Assembly (NCBI GenBank): GCA_039683515.1
Contig: JBDKRG010000011.1
Span: 94,659 to 158,658 of the forward strand
DNA length: 64,000 bases
Direction: 5' to 3'
From: JAJFUE01 sp039683515
GTDB lineage: Bacteria > Sumerlaeota > Sumerlaeia > MVZB01
The notes below the pieces were generated by a model, which saw nothing but the letters and a program-made list of their open reading frames with translations, searched no databases and had not been told where the DNA came from. Positions 1-11,198 of the stretch are shown here, one piece after another (the stretch's first letter is position 1; every line of letters begins with the position of its first letter). A program made the position numbers and the translations under genes.

Positions 1-1308
1 CAGGACGAAGTTCTCGCTGAACGCGTACAGCATCCGGAACGTCAGCTTGTGGTGGTGGAACTTGCGGTAGATCGGATCCTTGCTGAAATAGTCGAGCGTG
101 TCGTGCATCCAGCCCATGTCCCACTTGAGGCCGAAGCCGAGGCCGCCGACGTAGGTCGGGCGCGCGACCATCGGCCACGCGGTCGATTCCTCGGCGAACG
201 TCTGGACGTCGGGGTGGCGCTGGTAGATTTCGGTGTTGAGCCTGCGCAGGAAGTCGATCGCCTCGAGGTGCTCGCGGCCGCCGAAGCGGTTGGGGACCCA
301 CTCCCCGTCCTTGCGCGAGTAATCGAGGTAGAGCATCGAGGCCACGGCGTCGACGCGGATGCCGTCGACGTGGTATTTCTCGAGCCAGTAAAGCGCGCTC
401 GAAATGAGGAACGCGCGGACCTCGTTGCGGCCGTAGTTGAAGATGTAGCTGTTCCAGTCGCGCTGGAGCCCCTGGCGCGGATCCCTGTGCTCGTAGAGGT
501 GCGTGCCGTCGAAATAGGCGAGGCCGTGCTCGTCGCTCGGGAAGTGCGAGGGGACCCAGTCCAGGATCACGCCGATGCCGGCCTGGTGCAGGTAATCGAC
601 GAGGTACATGAAATCCTGCGGCGTGCCGTAGCGGCTGGTCGGCGCGAAATACCCGGTCGTCTGGTAACCCCAGGACCCGTAAAACGGGTGCTCCATAATC
701 GGCATGAGCTCGACGTGGGTGTAGCCCATGTGGGTCAGGTAGCCGGCCAGTTGCGGGGCGATCTCGCGGTAGCTGAGCGAGCGGTTGCCGTCCTCGGGGC
801 AGCGCCGCCACGAGCCCAGGTGCATTTCGTAGATCGAGATGGGGGCGTCGAGGCCGTTCCTGGCGTGCCGGTCGCGCATCCAGTCGCCGTCTTCCCACTC
901 GTAATCGAGGTCCCAGACGATCGAGGCGGTCATGGGCGGGTTTTCGGCGTGGATGGCGTACGGGTCGGCCTTGTCGACCTCGTAGCCGTTGTAGCGCGAC
1001 CGGATGTGGTACTTGTAATGCGTCCCCTTGCCGATGCCCGGGATGAAACCTTCCCAGATGCCGCTCTGGCCGCGGGCGCGCAGGTGATGGGTGTCCTTGT
1101 TCCAGCCGTTGAAGTCGCCCATCACGCTGACGGCGGCGGCGTCGGGGGCCCACACGCCGAAGTGCACGCCGTCCAGGTCGTCCTCGTGGCTCAGGTGCGA
1201 TCCGAGCTTCTCGTAGAGCTTGACGTGGCTCCCCTCGTTGAAAAGGTAAACGTCGTCCTCGCTGAGCAGGCTGACATGATGATGAACGGCATCCGCGGCG
1301 ACCGGCAT
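1..1308 (-). CDS. glgB: 1,4-alpha-glucan branching enzyme, N-terminal part (runs off the window)
   Basis: This GH13 enzyme makes alpha-1,6 branches in glycogen. I translated the minus strand directly: the ATG at 1308-1306 opens a frame that stays open to base 1, giving 436 residues, so the C-terminus lies outside the window. Visible parts are an early-set/CBM48 domain (about residues 25-130, with FGVWAPDAAAVSVMGDFNGW), then the catalytic barrel. In the barrel, DGIRVDAVASMLY holds the nucleophile Asp (about 319) and FAEESTAWP the acid/base Glu (about 373). It lies 127 bases downstream of treS-mak on the same strand, consistent with a shared alpha-glucan operon. The ribosome binding site is weak, so the start could be off by a few codons. 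Confidence 0.95.
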   Translation of the reverse strand, partial: MPVAADAVHHHVSLLSEDDVYLFNEGSHVKLYEKLGSHLSHEDDLDGVHFGVWAPDAAAVSVMGDFNGWNKDTHHLRARGQSGIWEGFIPGIGKGTHYKYHIRSRYNGYEVDKADPYAIHAENPPMTASIVWDLDYEWEDGDWMRDRHARNGLDAPISIYEMHLGSWRRCPEDGNRSLSYREIAPQLAGYLTHMGYTHVELMPIMEHPFYGSWGYQTTGYFAPTSRYGTPQDFMYLVDYLHQAGIGVILDWVPSHFPSDEHGLAYFDGTHLYEHRDPRQGLQRDWNSYIFNYGRNEVRAFLISSALYWLEKYHVDGIRVDAVASMLYLDYSRKDGEWVPNRFGGREHLEAIDFLRRLNTEIYQRHPDVQTFAEESTAWPMVARPTYVGGLGFGLKWDMGWMHDTLDYFSKDPIYRKFHHHKLTFRMLYAFSENFVL

Positions 1309-1435
1309 GGAAACACCCTTTCCGTGACATCCCGAGTCAATGGCACCAGACCCATATTCGTTGTATGGCGACAAAATGCAACAGATAAGAACGGGCGGCG
1401 CGCCGGGACGGCGGGCGCGGCCGGGCGCCGATTCG

Positions 1436-4792
<3,357 letters not shown>

Positions 4793-4914
4793 GAAGCAGC
4801 GGCTCTCGAATGCTCGGTATTGAGTTCATGATAGATATTCTGCCGGTGCGCGTCAATTTCCGAGCCCAGGCTCCGCGGCTTGACTTTTGAGCCCATCTCC
4901 CTTAGCTTTTCTCG

Positions 4915-5784
4915 ATGAGCGAGCTGCCGACAGGACTGAGCATCATCATCCCGTGCCACAACGAGGCCGGCGCCATTGCGCCCGTTCTCGACCAGATCGA
5001 GCGGGCCGCCGCGGGGCTGTCCATGCCGCACGAGGTGATCGTCGTCGACGACGGCTCGACCGACGGCTCCGGAACGCTGATCGACCCGGCGCGCTTCAAG
5101 CTCGTCACCCACGCCGAGCGGCGCGGCTACGGCGCGGCGATCAAGACCGGCGTGCGGGCCTCGCAATACGCGCTCGTCCTCATCACCGACGCCGACGGAA
5201 CCTACCCCAACGAGCTGATCCCGGCGCTCGTCGACTCGCTCGGCGACGCCGACATGGCGGTCGGGGCGCGGATGGGCGCGAGCGTCGCGATCCCGTCGCT
5301 GCGGCGGCCGGCCAAGTGGTTCCTGCGGCGGCTGGCCCAGTACCTCGCGCAGCGGCCGATCCCGGACCTGAACTCCGGCTTCCGCGTCATCCGCCGCGAG
5401 CTGTTCGACCAGTTCAAGCATTTGTATCCGGAAGGGTTTTCGCTCACGACGACGATCACGCTCGCGGCGCTGACCAGCGGCCGGCGCGTCGAGTTCATGC
5501 CGATCGACTACCACCCGCGCGTCGGCACGTCGAAGATCCGCCCGATCCAGGACACGCTCGAATTCCTCAAGCTCATCCTGCGCACCGTCCTCTATTTCGA
5601 TCCGCTGCGGATCTTCCTGCCGCTCGGGCTGGTCCTGATCCTCGCCGGCATGGCCGTGGGAATCGGCAGCAAGCTGATTTTGGGGCGCCTGATGGACGTC
5701 AGCACGGTATTATTGTTCGTGACCGGCGTTCAGGTGCTCGTCATCGGCGCGCTCGCCGACCTGATCACGCGCAGGCTGAAATAA
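4915..5784 (+). CDS. Family 2 glycosyltransferase with C-terminal membrane anchor (DPM1/ArnC-like)
   Basis: This 289-residue protein has a GT2 domain at about residues 8-215: SIIIPCHNEAGAI at the start, VIVVDDGSTDGSG for nucleotide-sugar binding, and ITDADGTYP with the metal-binding DxD. The C-terminus has two hydrophobic helices (about 222-246 and 258-280). This is the layout of dolichol/undecaprenyl-phosphate mannose or aminoarabinose synthases, which load a sugar onto a lipid carrier at the inner membrane. It is the first gene of a three-gene operon with a two-domain carbohydrate-enzyme-like protein and a flippase-like membrane protein, so it probably starts the assembly of a surface glycan or glycolipid. 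Sugar and acceptor cannot be told from sequence. Confidence 0.88.
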   Translation: MSELPTGLSIIIPCHNEAGAIAPVLDQIERAAAGLSMPHEVIVVDDGSTDGSGTLIDPARFKLVTHAERRGYGAAIKTGVRASQYALVLITDADGTYPNELIPALVDSLGDADMAVGARMGASVAIPSLRRPAKWFLRRLAQYLAQRPIPDLNSGFRVIRRELFDQFKHLYPEGFSLTTTITLAALTSGRRVEFMPIDYHPRVGTSKIRPIQDTLEFLKLILRTVLYFDPLRIFLPLGLVLILAGMAVGIGSKLILGRLMDVSTVLLFVTGVQVLVIGALADLITRRLK

Positions 5785-5805
5785 CCACACCGACAGGTCC
5801 CCCAC

Positions 5806-7524
5806 ATGCGCGACGTTTACGCAAACAAGGCCTTGAGCCAAATCCCGCGCCTCTTATCGCTCGAGGACCGCATCCCGTTCTCGCCGACGTACGGCTGCTG
5901 CAACCGCGAGTTCTGGCTCTGCCGCGCGGTCGATTTCCCCAACTCGATCATGCAGTTCGGCATCCATGCGCTCGCCCTCGCGTGGAAGCACGAAATGCCG
6001 GGCAATATTTATTACCAACATCCCAAGATCGCCGAATGGACCGTCGCCGCGATGGATTACTGGATGAAGATCCAGCACCGCGACGGCTCGTTCGACGAAT
6101 TTTATCCGAACGAGCGCGGCTGGGCCGGGCCGACCGGGTTCCTGCTCTATTCGATGATCGACTCGTACCGGCTGCTGGGCGACGCTTTCCCGGAAAAACT
6201 CAAGCCCCGATTCTTTGACGCCTGCGAGCGCGCGGCGCGCTACCTGATCCGGTGGGACGAAAGCGGCGTGCTGGCCAACCACCACGCCATGGCCGTCCTG
6301 CCTGTGTTCGAGGCCGCGCGGCTGCTCGACACGCGCGAGTTGTGGGCCGGCTACGAGAAGAAGCTCGCCGAGTTCTACACCTACTGCAACCCCGAGGGGT
6401 GGTGCCTCGAATACGACGGCGCGGATCCGGGCTACCTGTCGGCGACGGTCAGCTTTCTGGGGAAGATCTACAAGCATCGCGGCGAGGTCGCCCTCGTCCG
6501 CGACGACAAGCGCATGCGCGAGGTCATGACGAAAGCCGTCGATTTCTGCGCGTGGTTCGCCTACCCCAACGGCCACTACGCAGGGACGATCGGCAGCCGC
6601 CAGACGCTGCACTTCTACCCGCACGGGTTCGAGATTTTGGCTCCTGAGTATCCAATGGCGGCTGCGGTCGCCGACCATCTGCTCAAGGGATTGAACAACG
6701 GCGCGCTCGTCCCGCCCGAAATCCAGAGCGACCGGTATTACCAATACCGCATTCCGGAATTCCTGTTAAGTTATGTCGATGGCGGCAAGCGCCCGGCCGA
6801 GATCCCTCCCCTGCCCTGGCAGGACTGTGGGGCCGGCGCCCCCGCCGGCCAACCTCAAGAAAAATGGTATCCCAACGGCCGGTTCCTGATGCGCAAGACG
6901 CCGGCCACCTACACGGTCGTCAACGCGGCCAAGGGTGGCGTGGTCAAGCACTTCGACCTGAATTCCAATAAACTTATTTTTAATGACTGCGGGATCCTCG
7001 CCGAACTCGAGGACGGCCGCGTCATCACCTCGCAGTGGATCGACAAGGCCTACGCGGTCGAGCGCGGCGCCAACGGCCTCGCCATCCGCGGCACGACGCA
7101 CCGGGTCGCGACCAAGATCTTCACGCCGATGAAATTCATCGCGTTCCGACTGGCGATGCTCGCGATCGGCTGGAACAGCAAGCTCGCCTACGAAATGAAG
7201 GGGCTCATCCGGCGGCTGCTCATGACGCAGGCCAAGCCGATGCCGGCCGGCTTCTCGCGGAATATACAATGGGAAGGCGACGAGTTGACCGTCACCGACA
7301 CGATCACGCTCGACAACGTGAACGTGCGGCGGCTCCTGATCGGCGACGAGATGCCGGTGCGCTACGTGCCGCAGTCGCGCTACTTCCAGCCGCAGGAGCT
7401 GGACGTGGCGGGCTGGATGGCGCCGGCCGAGGCGATTGAAAAACTGAACCGCAATCAGAAGCTCACGATCCGCCGGCGCGTCAAGCCGGGCGCGCCCGCC
7501 GCGATCGAGACCGAATTCGAATGA
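5806..7524 (+). CDS. Unrecognised two-domain protein: alpha/alpha-toroid-like N-terminus, beta-rich C-terminus
   Basis: I do not recognise this 572-residue protein as a named family. Residues 1 to about 310 are helix-rich with repeated aromatic and acidic stretches (FPNSIMQFGIHALALAW, MDYWMKIQHRDGSFDEFYPNE, DESGVLANHHAMAVLP), like alpha/alpha-toroid polysaccharide lyases and GH88/GH105-type enzymes. Residues from about 355 to the end look beta-rich (GRFLMRKTPATYTVVNAAKGGVVKHF, WEGDELTVTDTITLDN), as in the C-terminal sandwich of heparinase II/III-like proteins. There is no signal peptide, so it should be cytoplasmic. It overlaps the next gene by four bases (ATGA), so the two are translationally coupled. 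The inter-domain linker contains an in-frame palindromic insert (6823-6854). Confidence 0.72.
   Translation: MRDVYANKALSQIPRLLSLEDRIPFSPTYGCCNREFWLCRAVDFPNSIMQFGIHALALAWKHEMPGNIYYQHPKIAEWTVAAMDYWMKIQHRDGSFDEFYPNERGWAGPTGFLLYSMIDSYRLLGDAFPEKLKPRFFDACERAARYLIRWDESGVLANHHAMAVLPVFEAARLLDTRELWAGYEKKLAEFYTYCNPEGWCLEYDGADPGYLSATVSFLGKIYKHRGEVALVRDDKRMREVMTKAVDFCAWFAYPNGHYAGTIGSRQTLHFYPHGFEILAPEYPMAAAVADHLLKGLNNGALVPPEIQSDRYYQYRIPEFLLSYVDGGKRPAEIPPLPWQDCGAGAPAGQPQEKWYPNGRFLMRKTPATYTVVNAAKGGVVKHFDLNSNKLIFNDCGILAELEDGRVITSQWIDKAYAVERGANGLAIRGTTHRVATKIFTPMKFIAFRLAMLAIGWNSKLAYEMKGLIRRLLMTQAKPMPAGFSRNIQWEGDELTVTDTITLDNVNVRRLLIGDEMPVRYVPQSRYFQPQELDVAGWMAPAEAIEKLNRNQKLTIRRRVKPGAPAAIETEFE
6823..6854 (+). repeat. 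In-frame GC palindrome inside a coding sequence
   Basis: Bases 6831-6850 form a perfect hairpin, GGCCGGCG-CCCC-CGCCGGCC. It encodes the low-complexity stretch DCGAGAPAGQP between the two domains of the surrounding protein. It looks like a REP-type palindrome that landed in a tolerant linker without breaking the frame. Confidence 0.55.
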
Positions 7525-8522
7525 AATTGAGCAAAAAAACGGTCCTGCGGATTTTCCATTGGCTCGGCATGGCCATGCTGGCGGGGCTGATTTATTGGGC
7601 CGGGCCGAGGAAGATGCTCGAGCTGGCCGGCCGGCTCAACCCGTGGTGGCTGCTGCTCGGATTTCTATTAAATATTCCGCAGATCGGCCTCAAGGCGTTC
7701 CGCTGGAAGAAAATGGTCAACTGGCAGGGGATGAAATTCTCCTACCCGCAGGCGTTCCTCTCCTATTTCGGGTCATTGCTCATAGGATTCATCACGCCGG
7801 GCCGGCTCGGTGAGATGATCAAGGCCGTCACGCTGCGCAACGAGTGCCGGGTACCGCTGGCGCGGGGCCTGTCGAGCGTCATCCTCGACCGAGTCTTCGA
7901 CATGTATTTGTTATTATCATTAGGTTCGCTCGGGATCGTCCGGTTCGCGGTCGTGGGGACGAAACTGTCGTGGCCGGCGTTCATCGCGACGTGCGTGGCC
8001 ATGTTCCTGCCGCTGGCGTTTTTAAACGAGCGCGTTTTCAGGCTCGCCACGGGGATCATCATCGGCCTGCCGGCGCTCAGGCCGCGCGCCGAATGGCTGC
8101 GCGAGCAGGTGAATCATTTTGCCGAGGGCCTGGCGGTCCTGACTCCAAGGCATCTGCTGACGAGCGTCGGCTTGACGGTTTGTGCATATACTCTATTTTT
8201 TGTTCAATGCCTGTGCTGCGCGCTTGCGCTCGGGTTCACGCTGCCGTTCCGCGACCTCGTGCTGATGATGGCCGCGAGCAACTTCATTTCGCTCGTGCCG
8301 ATCTCGCCGCCCAACGGGCTCGGAACGCGCGAAGCGTGCCTGACCTACTTTCTGGCGCGCACCGTCCCGCCGCAGGGCGTGACCACGGCGGTCAGTTTCG
8401 GTCTGACGATCTTTCTGGTCCTGTTCGTCGGCGGCGGGCTGATCGGGTGGGTGTGCTGGCTCTACGCCCCGCTCGGGATGCGCCGCGCCGCCAGCGAGGT
8501 CACGGCGAAAACGCGCCAATAG
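7521..8522 (+). CDS. Lysylphosphatidylglycerol synthase TM-region/UPF0104 family membrane protein
   Basis: This polytopic protein of 333 residues has about eight hydrophobic segments and matches the MprF/AglD-type transmembrane family (PF03706). Visible family features are GFLLNIPQIGLKAFRWKKM near residue 55, FGSLLIGFITPGRLGEMIKAVTLR near 80-100, SSVILDRVFDMYLLL near 115-130, and ISPPNGLGTREACLTYFL near the end. Members translocate or stabilise modified lipids in the inner membrane. The start overlaps the stop of the upstream gene, so it belongs to the same operon as the GT2 glycosyltransferase. I infer a role in moving a glycolipid intermediate. Confidence 0.87.
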   Translation: MKLSKKTVLRIFHWLGMAMLAGLIYWAGPRKMLELAGRLNPWWLLLGFLLNIPQIGLKAFRWKKMVNWQGMKFSYPQAFLSYFGSLLIGFITPGRLGEMIKAVTLRNECRVPLARGLSSVILDRVFDMYLLLSLGSLGIVRFAVVGTKLSWPAFIATCVAMFLPLAFLNERVFRLATGIIIGLPALRPRAEWLREQVNHFAEGLAVLTPRHLLTSVGLTVCAYTLFFVQCLCCALALGFTLPFRDLVLMMAASNFISLVPISPPNGLGTREACLTYFLARTVPPQGVTTAVSFGLTIFLVLFVGGGLIGWVCWLYAPLGMRRAASEVTAKTRQ

Positions 8523-8552
8523 GCCGCAAACCAAATTGGGTCACCGGTTAAA

Positions 8553-8751
8553 AGCGCCAAAGGCGCGAATCATACCAGCCTGGGGTGTAGCGAAGCGAAG
8601 CCCCAGGTTGATGACGCGTTTAACAGAGCGCTGAAAGCGCGATTCATTGCCGCGCAATCCGCGGATGATGCGCTCCTTCAGAGCGCATTTGTGTTTGCCA
8701 CTCTATCCTGGGGCTGCGCCCCAGGCTGGTATCAATCGCGCCTTTGGCGCT
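8553..8751. repeat. Nested inverted repeat (REP-like) filling the intergenic gap 8523-8873
   Basis: Outer arms are 8553-8607 (AGCGCCAAAGGCGCG, then ATACCAGCCTGGGG) and 8707-8751, its reverse complement with a few differences. Inner arms lie at about 8626-8686, with GCGCTGAAAGCGC facing GCGCTCCTTCAGAGCGC. A diverged half-copy (ATGGCGGGCTGAAAGC) follows at about 8773. No coding sequence is visible in this 351-base gap. The nested hairpins could end transcription of the upstream operon. Confidence 0.75.
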
Positions 8752-8873
8752 CAGCTCGCAGGCCATCATCATGGCGGGCTGAAAGCAATCGCCCCCACGA
8801 GGCCGGATTTATAACAGATACCAAGAGCCCGCGAGATGGCTGGATGCCGCTTCGGGCAGAAGCGACCGGCTGA

Positions 8874-9299
8874 CTACAGGTCGCCGAAGACGTCGATGAT
8901 GTTGATGCCGTGGGCGCGCAGGGCGGCGACGGCGACGTCGGTGTCCTCGAACCGGAAGATCAGGACGGCCTGCCCGTCGCGGCCGAACGTGAACGCGTAC
9001 ATGTATTCGACGTTCGTACCGGCATCCTCGATGACGGCGAGGATCGAGTCGAGCCCGCCCGGGCGGTCGGGGACCTCGATGGCGACGACCTCGGTGTCAT
9101 TGACGATGAAACCGCCCGACTCGAGCGCGCCCTTGGCCTTCTGCCAGTCGTTGACGATCAACCGCAGGATGCCGAATTGCTGCGTGTCGGCAAGCGTCAG
9201 CGTCTTGATGTCGACGCCGGCTTCGGCAAGGATGCGGCACGGCATTCTGAGCTTGCCGGCGCGGTTTTCGAGGAAGACCGAGAGTTGGTGGAGTTTCAT
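8874..9299 (-). CDS. Tandem ACT-domain protein, putative amino-acid sensor
   Basis: This 141-residue protein consists almost entirely of two ACT domains, at about residues 1-68 (MKLHQLSVFLENRAGKLRMP, LAEAGVDIKTLTLADT) and 70-141 (VVAIEVPDRPGGLDSILAVIEDAGTNVEYMYAF). Free-standing ACT pairs bind amino acids. This type is commonly found beside indolepyruvate ferredoxin oxidoreductase and phenylacetate-CoA ligase genes. Here iorAB-paaK lies 2 kb upstream on the same strand, with a LemA gene pair between. It probably senses an aromatic or branched-chain amino acid for that pathway; the ligand is inferred. There is no catalytic domain. Confidence 0.87.
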   Translation of the reverse strand: MKLHQLSVFLENRAGKLRMPCRILAEAGVDIKTLTLADTQQFGILRLIVNDWQKAKGALESGGFIVNDTEVVAIEVPDRPGGLDSILAVIEDAGTNVEYMYAFTFGRDGQAVLIFRFEDTDVAVAALRAHGINIIDVFGDL

Positions 9300-9332
9300 C
9301 GGGTCGCGTCTCCGGGAGAATTCATATCCATG

Positions 9333-9653
9333 CAGTTCACGAAATACACGAAATGGACTCGAATTACACGAAAAACTTCTGTTTCAAGCCGGCCATGCGC
9401 CTTGGCGGATGCACCGGGCCGCGTTGCGGGCCTCTCGGCCTACCGTCCCAAATCCACTCACGCGACACCGGTCATTCTTTGCCAATCGATCCAATAACTC
9501 AAGAGGGGTTTGACGATGGCGCGGATTATTTCATTGGATTCAGCCGTCCCTGCGGGACTTTGGGATTTGGGTGGCTTCCTACCCGCCACTGCCGTGGCGG
9601 GCTGAAGGCGACCGTCCCTTCGGGACTGGGCTTGCGTCCTTGGCATCGATGGA
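9333..9653. repeat. CACGAA-type repeat and composite palindrome in the gap 9300-9653
   Basis: Bases 9335-9375 hold CACGAAATACACGAAATGG and related units. Bases 9536-9640 hold a composite palindrome: a GTCCCT/GGGACT stem, then CCCGCCACTGCCGTGGCGGG at 9582-9601, then GCTGAAGGCGACC and a second GTCCCTTCGGGACT stem. The same architecture recurs at 11031-11117. I see no gene here. Confidence 0.7.
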
Positions 9654-10262
9654 TTATAAGGACGATCCGCCATGATTTTGTCCTAAAGAGACCTGCGGCG
9701 CCTGCCGCTCGACGGCGCTTTCGATTTCGAAGAACTCCGCCCTCTCGAATCCGAACATCCCCGCGACGACGTTCGACGGGAAGACTTCGATGCGCGTGTT
9801 GAGGTCGCGGACGTTGGCGTTGTAGAACCGGCGCGCGGCCTGGATGCGGTCCTCGGTGTTGACCAGCTCGTTCTGAAGCGCGAGGAAATTGCGGCTGGCC
9901 TTGAGGTCCGGGTAGCCCTCGACGACCGCGAAAAGCTGCTTGAGCGCGCCGACGAACGCGTTTTCATCGGCCGCCTGCGCCCGCGGCGAGCCGGTCGAGG
10001 CCACGGCGCGATTGCGCGCCTGAATGACCAGCTCCAGCGTCTGCCGCTCGTGCGCCGCGTAACCCTTGACCGTCTCGACCAGGTTGGGGATCAGGTCGTA
10101 GCGGCGCTTGAGCTCGGTGTCGATCCCGGCCCACGACTCGCGCACGAAATTCCTCATCCGCACGAGCCCGTTATACGTCCCGACGAGCCACAGAAAAGGG
10201 ATCAGAACCATGACCGCCGCCACGACGAGCGGCAGCCAATTCATTTGCGCGTTCGGCATCAA
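9654..10262 (-). CDS. lemA: LemA family membrane-anchored protein
   Basis: This 202-residue protein has one N-terminal transmembrane segment (about residues 8-28, LPLVVAAVMVLIPFLWLVGTY), then the coiled-coil LemA domain. Family motifs include YNGLVRMRNFVRESWAGIDTELKRRYDLIPNLVETVKGY, LKASRNFLALQNELVNTEDRI, and ARRFYNANVRDLN with FPSNVVAGMFGF. LemA proteins sit on the inner membrane with the helical domain outside; their molecular role is unclear. The start overlaps the stop of the upstream gene by four bases, so the two are coupled. The C-terminus (ERQAPQVSLGQNHGGSSL) is an unstructured tail. Confidence 0.92.
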   Translation of the reverse strand: MMPNAQMNWLPLVVAAVMVLIPFLWLVGTYNGLVRMRNFVRESWAGIDTELKRRYDLIPNLVETVKGYAAHERQTLELVIQARNRAVASTGSPRAQAADENAFVGALKQLFAVVEGYPDLKASRNFLALQNELVNTEDRIQAARRFYNANVRDLNTRIEVFPSNVVAGMFGFERAEFFEIESAVERQAPQVSLGQNHGGSSL

Positions 10263-10993
10263 TTCACCTCACCGGCGGGGTTTGCCAACTCTTTGACCAG
10301 ATAATCGGGCATGGCCTCGAGCAGGCCGAGGACGGTTTCGATCGCGGATTCGAACTCGTCGGCGGAGAACAGGGCGTTGCTCCAGACGATCACGCCGCGC
10401 GCGTCGAACTGGATGCAGTAGGACGGCCGCGCCAGCAGGAACTCGATCGCCCGGGCGTGCAGGACGTCGTAGGCCCACTTGCGGTCCTCGGCCTTGACGA
10501 AAAACCGGCGGCTGAACTCGGCCGACTCGAAGTCGATGTCGTCGTGGCCGAAGAACTCGCCGATCTTGTCGAAAAAGCCCTCGGGGCGGATGAGGAGCGG
10601 CTTGAGCGGGACGGGGCTCCCGAGGATCGCTGCGGAAAAATAGTGATCGTTGGTGTGGCGGCGCCCCTTGGAATCGGTGGTGTGGGTCTCGTAATGGTAA
10701 TCGAAGGCGGTGAGAGGAAAACCCTGCCACTGGCCGGTGATCATGTTGTAGGCATAGCGATCGTCGCTGTCGCCCTGCCGGAGGCACTGGAACCCGCCCC
10801 AGATCATCTCGAAACCGTACTGGCGCGCCATATCGAAGTTGAGGCCGTGCATGGTGGCCCACTCGAACAGCGCCTCGCGGCGGCGTCGATTCTGGATAGC
10901 GCTGTATATGCCGGCCGCGATGATCAGGATGATAAAAAGCGGGAAAATAAAGAGGATGGGGTTCTGGGTGAATTCGAAATGGAACGTGTGCAT
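10259..10993 (-). CDS. Single-pass membrane protein of unknown function, coupled to LemA
   Basis: This 244-residue protein has an N-terminal hydrophobic segment (about residues 12-33, ILFIFPLFIILIIAAGIYSA), a basic stop-transfer stretch (QNRRRREALFEW) and a soluble domain. It resembles the DUF3137-like partner proteins often encoded beside LemA, but I cannot name the family firmly. I chose the ATG at 10993 (MHTFHFEFTQ) because the longer frame, to 11092, reads through the palindromic repeat at 11031-11117. The stop overlaps the LemA start. Confidence 0.75.
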   Translation of the reverse strand: MHTFHFEFTQNPILFIFPLFIILIIAAGIYSAIQNRRRREALFEWATMHGLNFDMARQYGFEMIWGGFQCLRQGDSDDRYAYNMITGQWQGFPLTAFDYHYETHTTDSKGRRHTNDHYFSAAILGSPVPLKPLLIRPEGFFDKIGEFFGHDDIDFESAEFSRRFFVKAEDRKWAYDVLHARAIEFLLARPSYCIQFDARGVIVWSNALFSADEFESAIETVLGLLEAMPDYLVKELANPAGEVN

Positions 10994-11030
10994 TGCGAAA
11001 ACCCTGTTCGCGCGCGCCAATTCATTCGTC

Positions 11031-11117
11031 CCTATGGGACTCTGTGTGACCGCCGATCCAAACCCGCCACTGCCGTGGCGGGCTGAAAGCATTCGCCCCT
11101 TAAAAGGGGCTCACGTT
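11031..11117. repeat. Composite palindromic repeat, second copy
   Basis: A GTCCCT/GGGACT stem is followed by CCCGCCACTGCCGTGGCGGG at 11063-11082 (identical to 9582-9601), then CTGAAAGCATTCG and a CCCCTT/AAGGGG stem. Both the sequence and the order of parts match the copy at 9536-9640, which defines a dispersed intergenic element. Confidence 0.75.
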
Positions 11118-11198
11118 GGGACCCGGACAAGTAACAGCATCCCACGAATTACCCGGCCGGGGTCGTGAGCGCAGGAAATCCTGCGCGCTTCACGCGGA

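Noticed and set aside
8523..8873. Short plus-strand frame at 8691-8873
   Set aside because: It is made of palindromic repeat DNA, lacks a ribosome site, and ends at the convergent ACT-domain gene.
10994..11092. N-terminal extension of the LemA-partner protein (33 residues)
   Set aside because: The extension translates the palindromic repeat at 11031-11117 and precedes an ATG directly in front of a membrane segment. The shorter start at 10993 is preferred.
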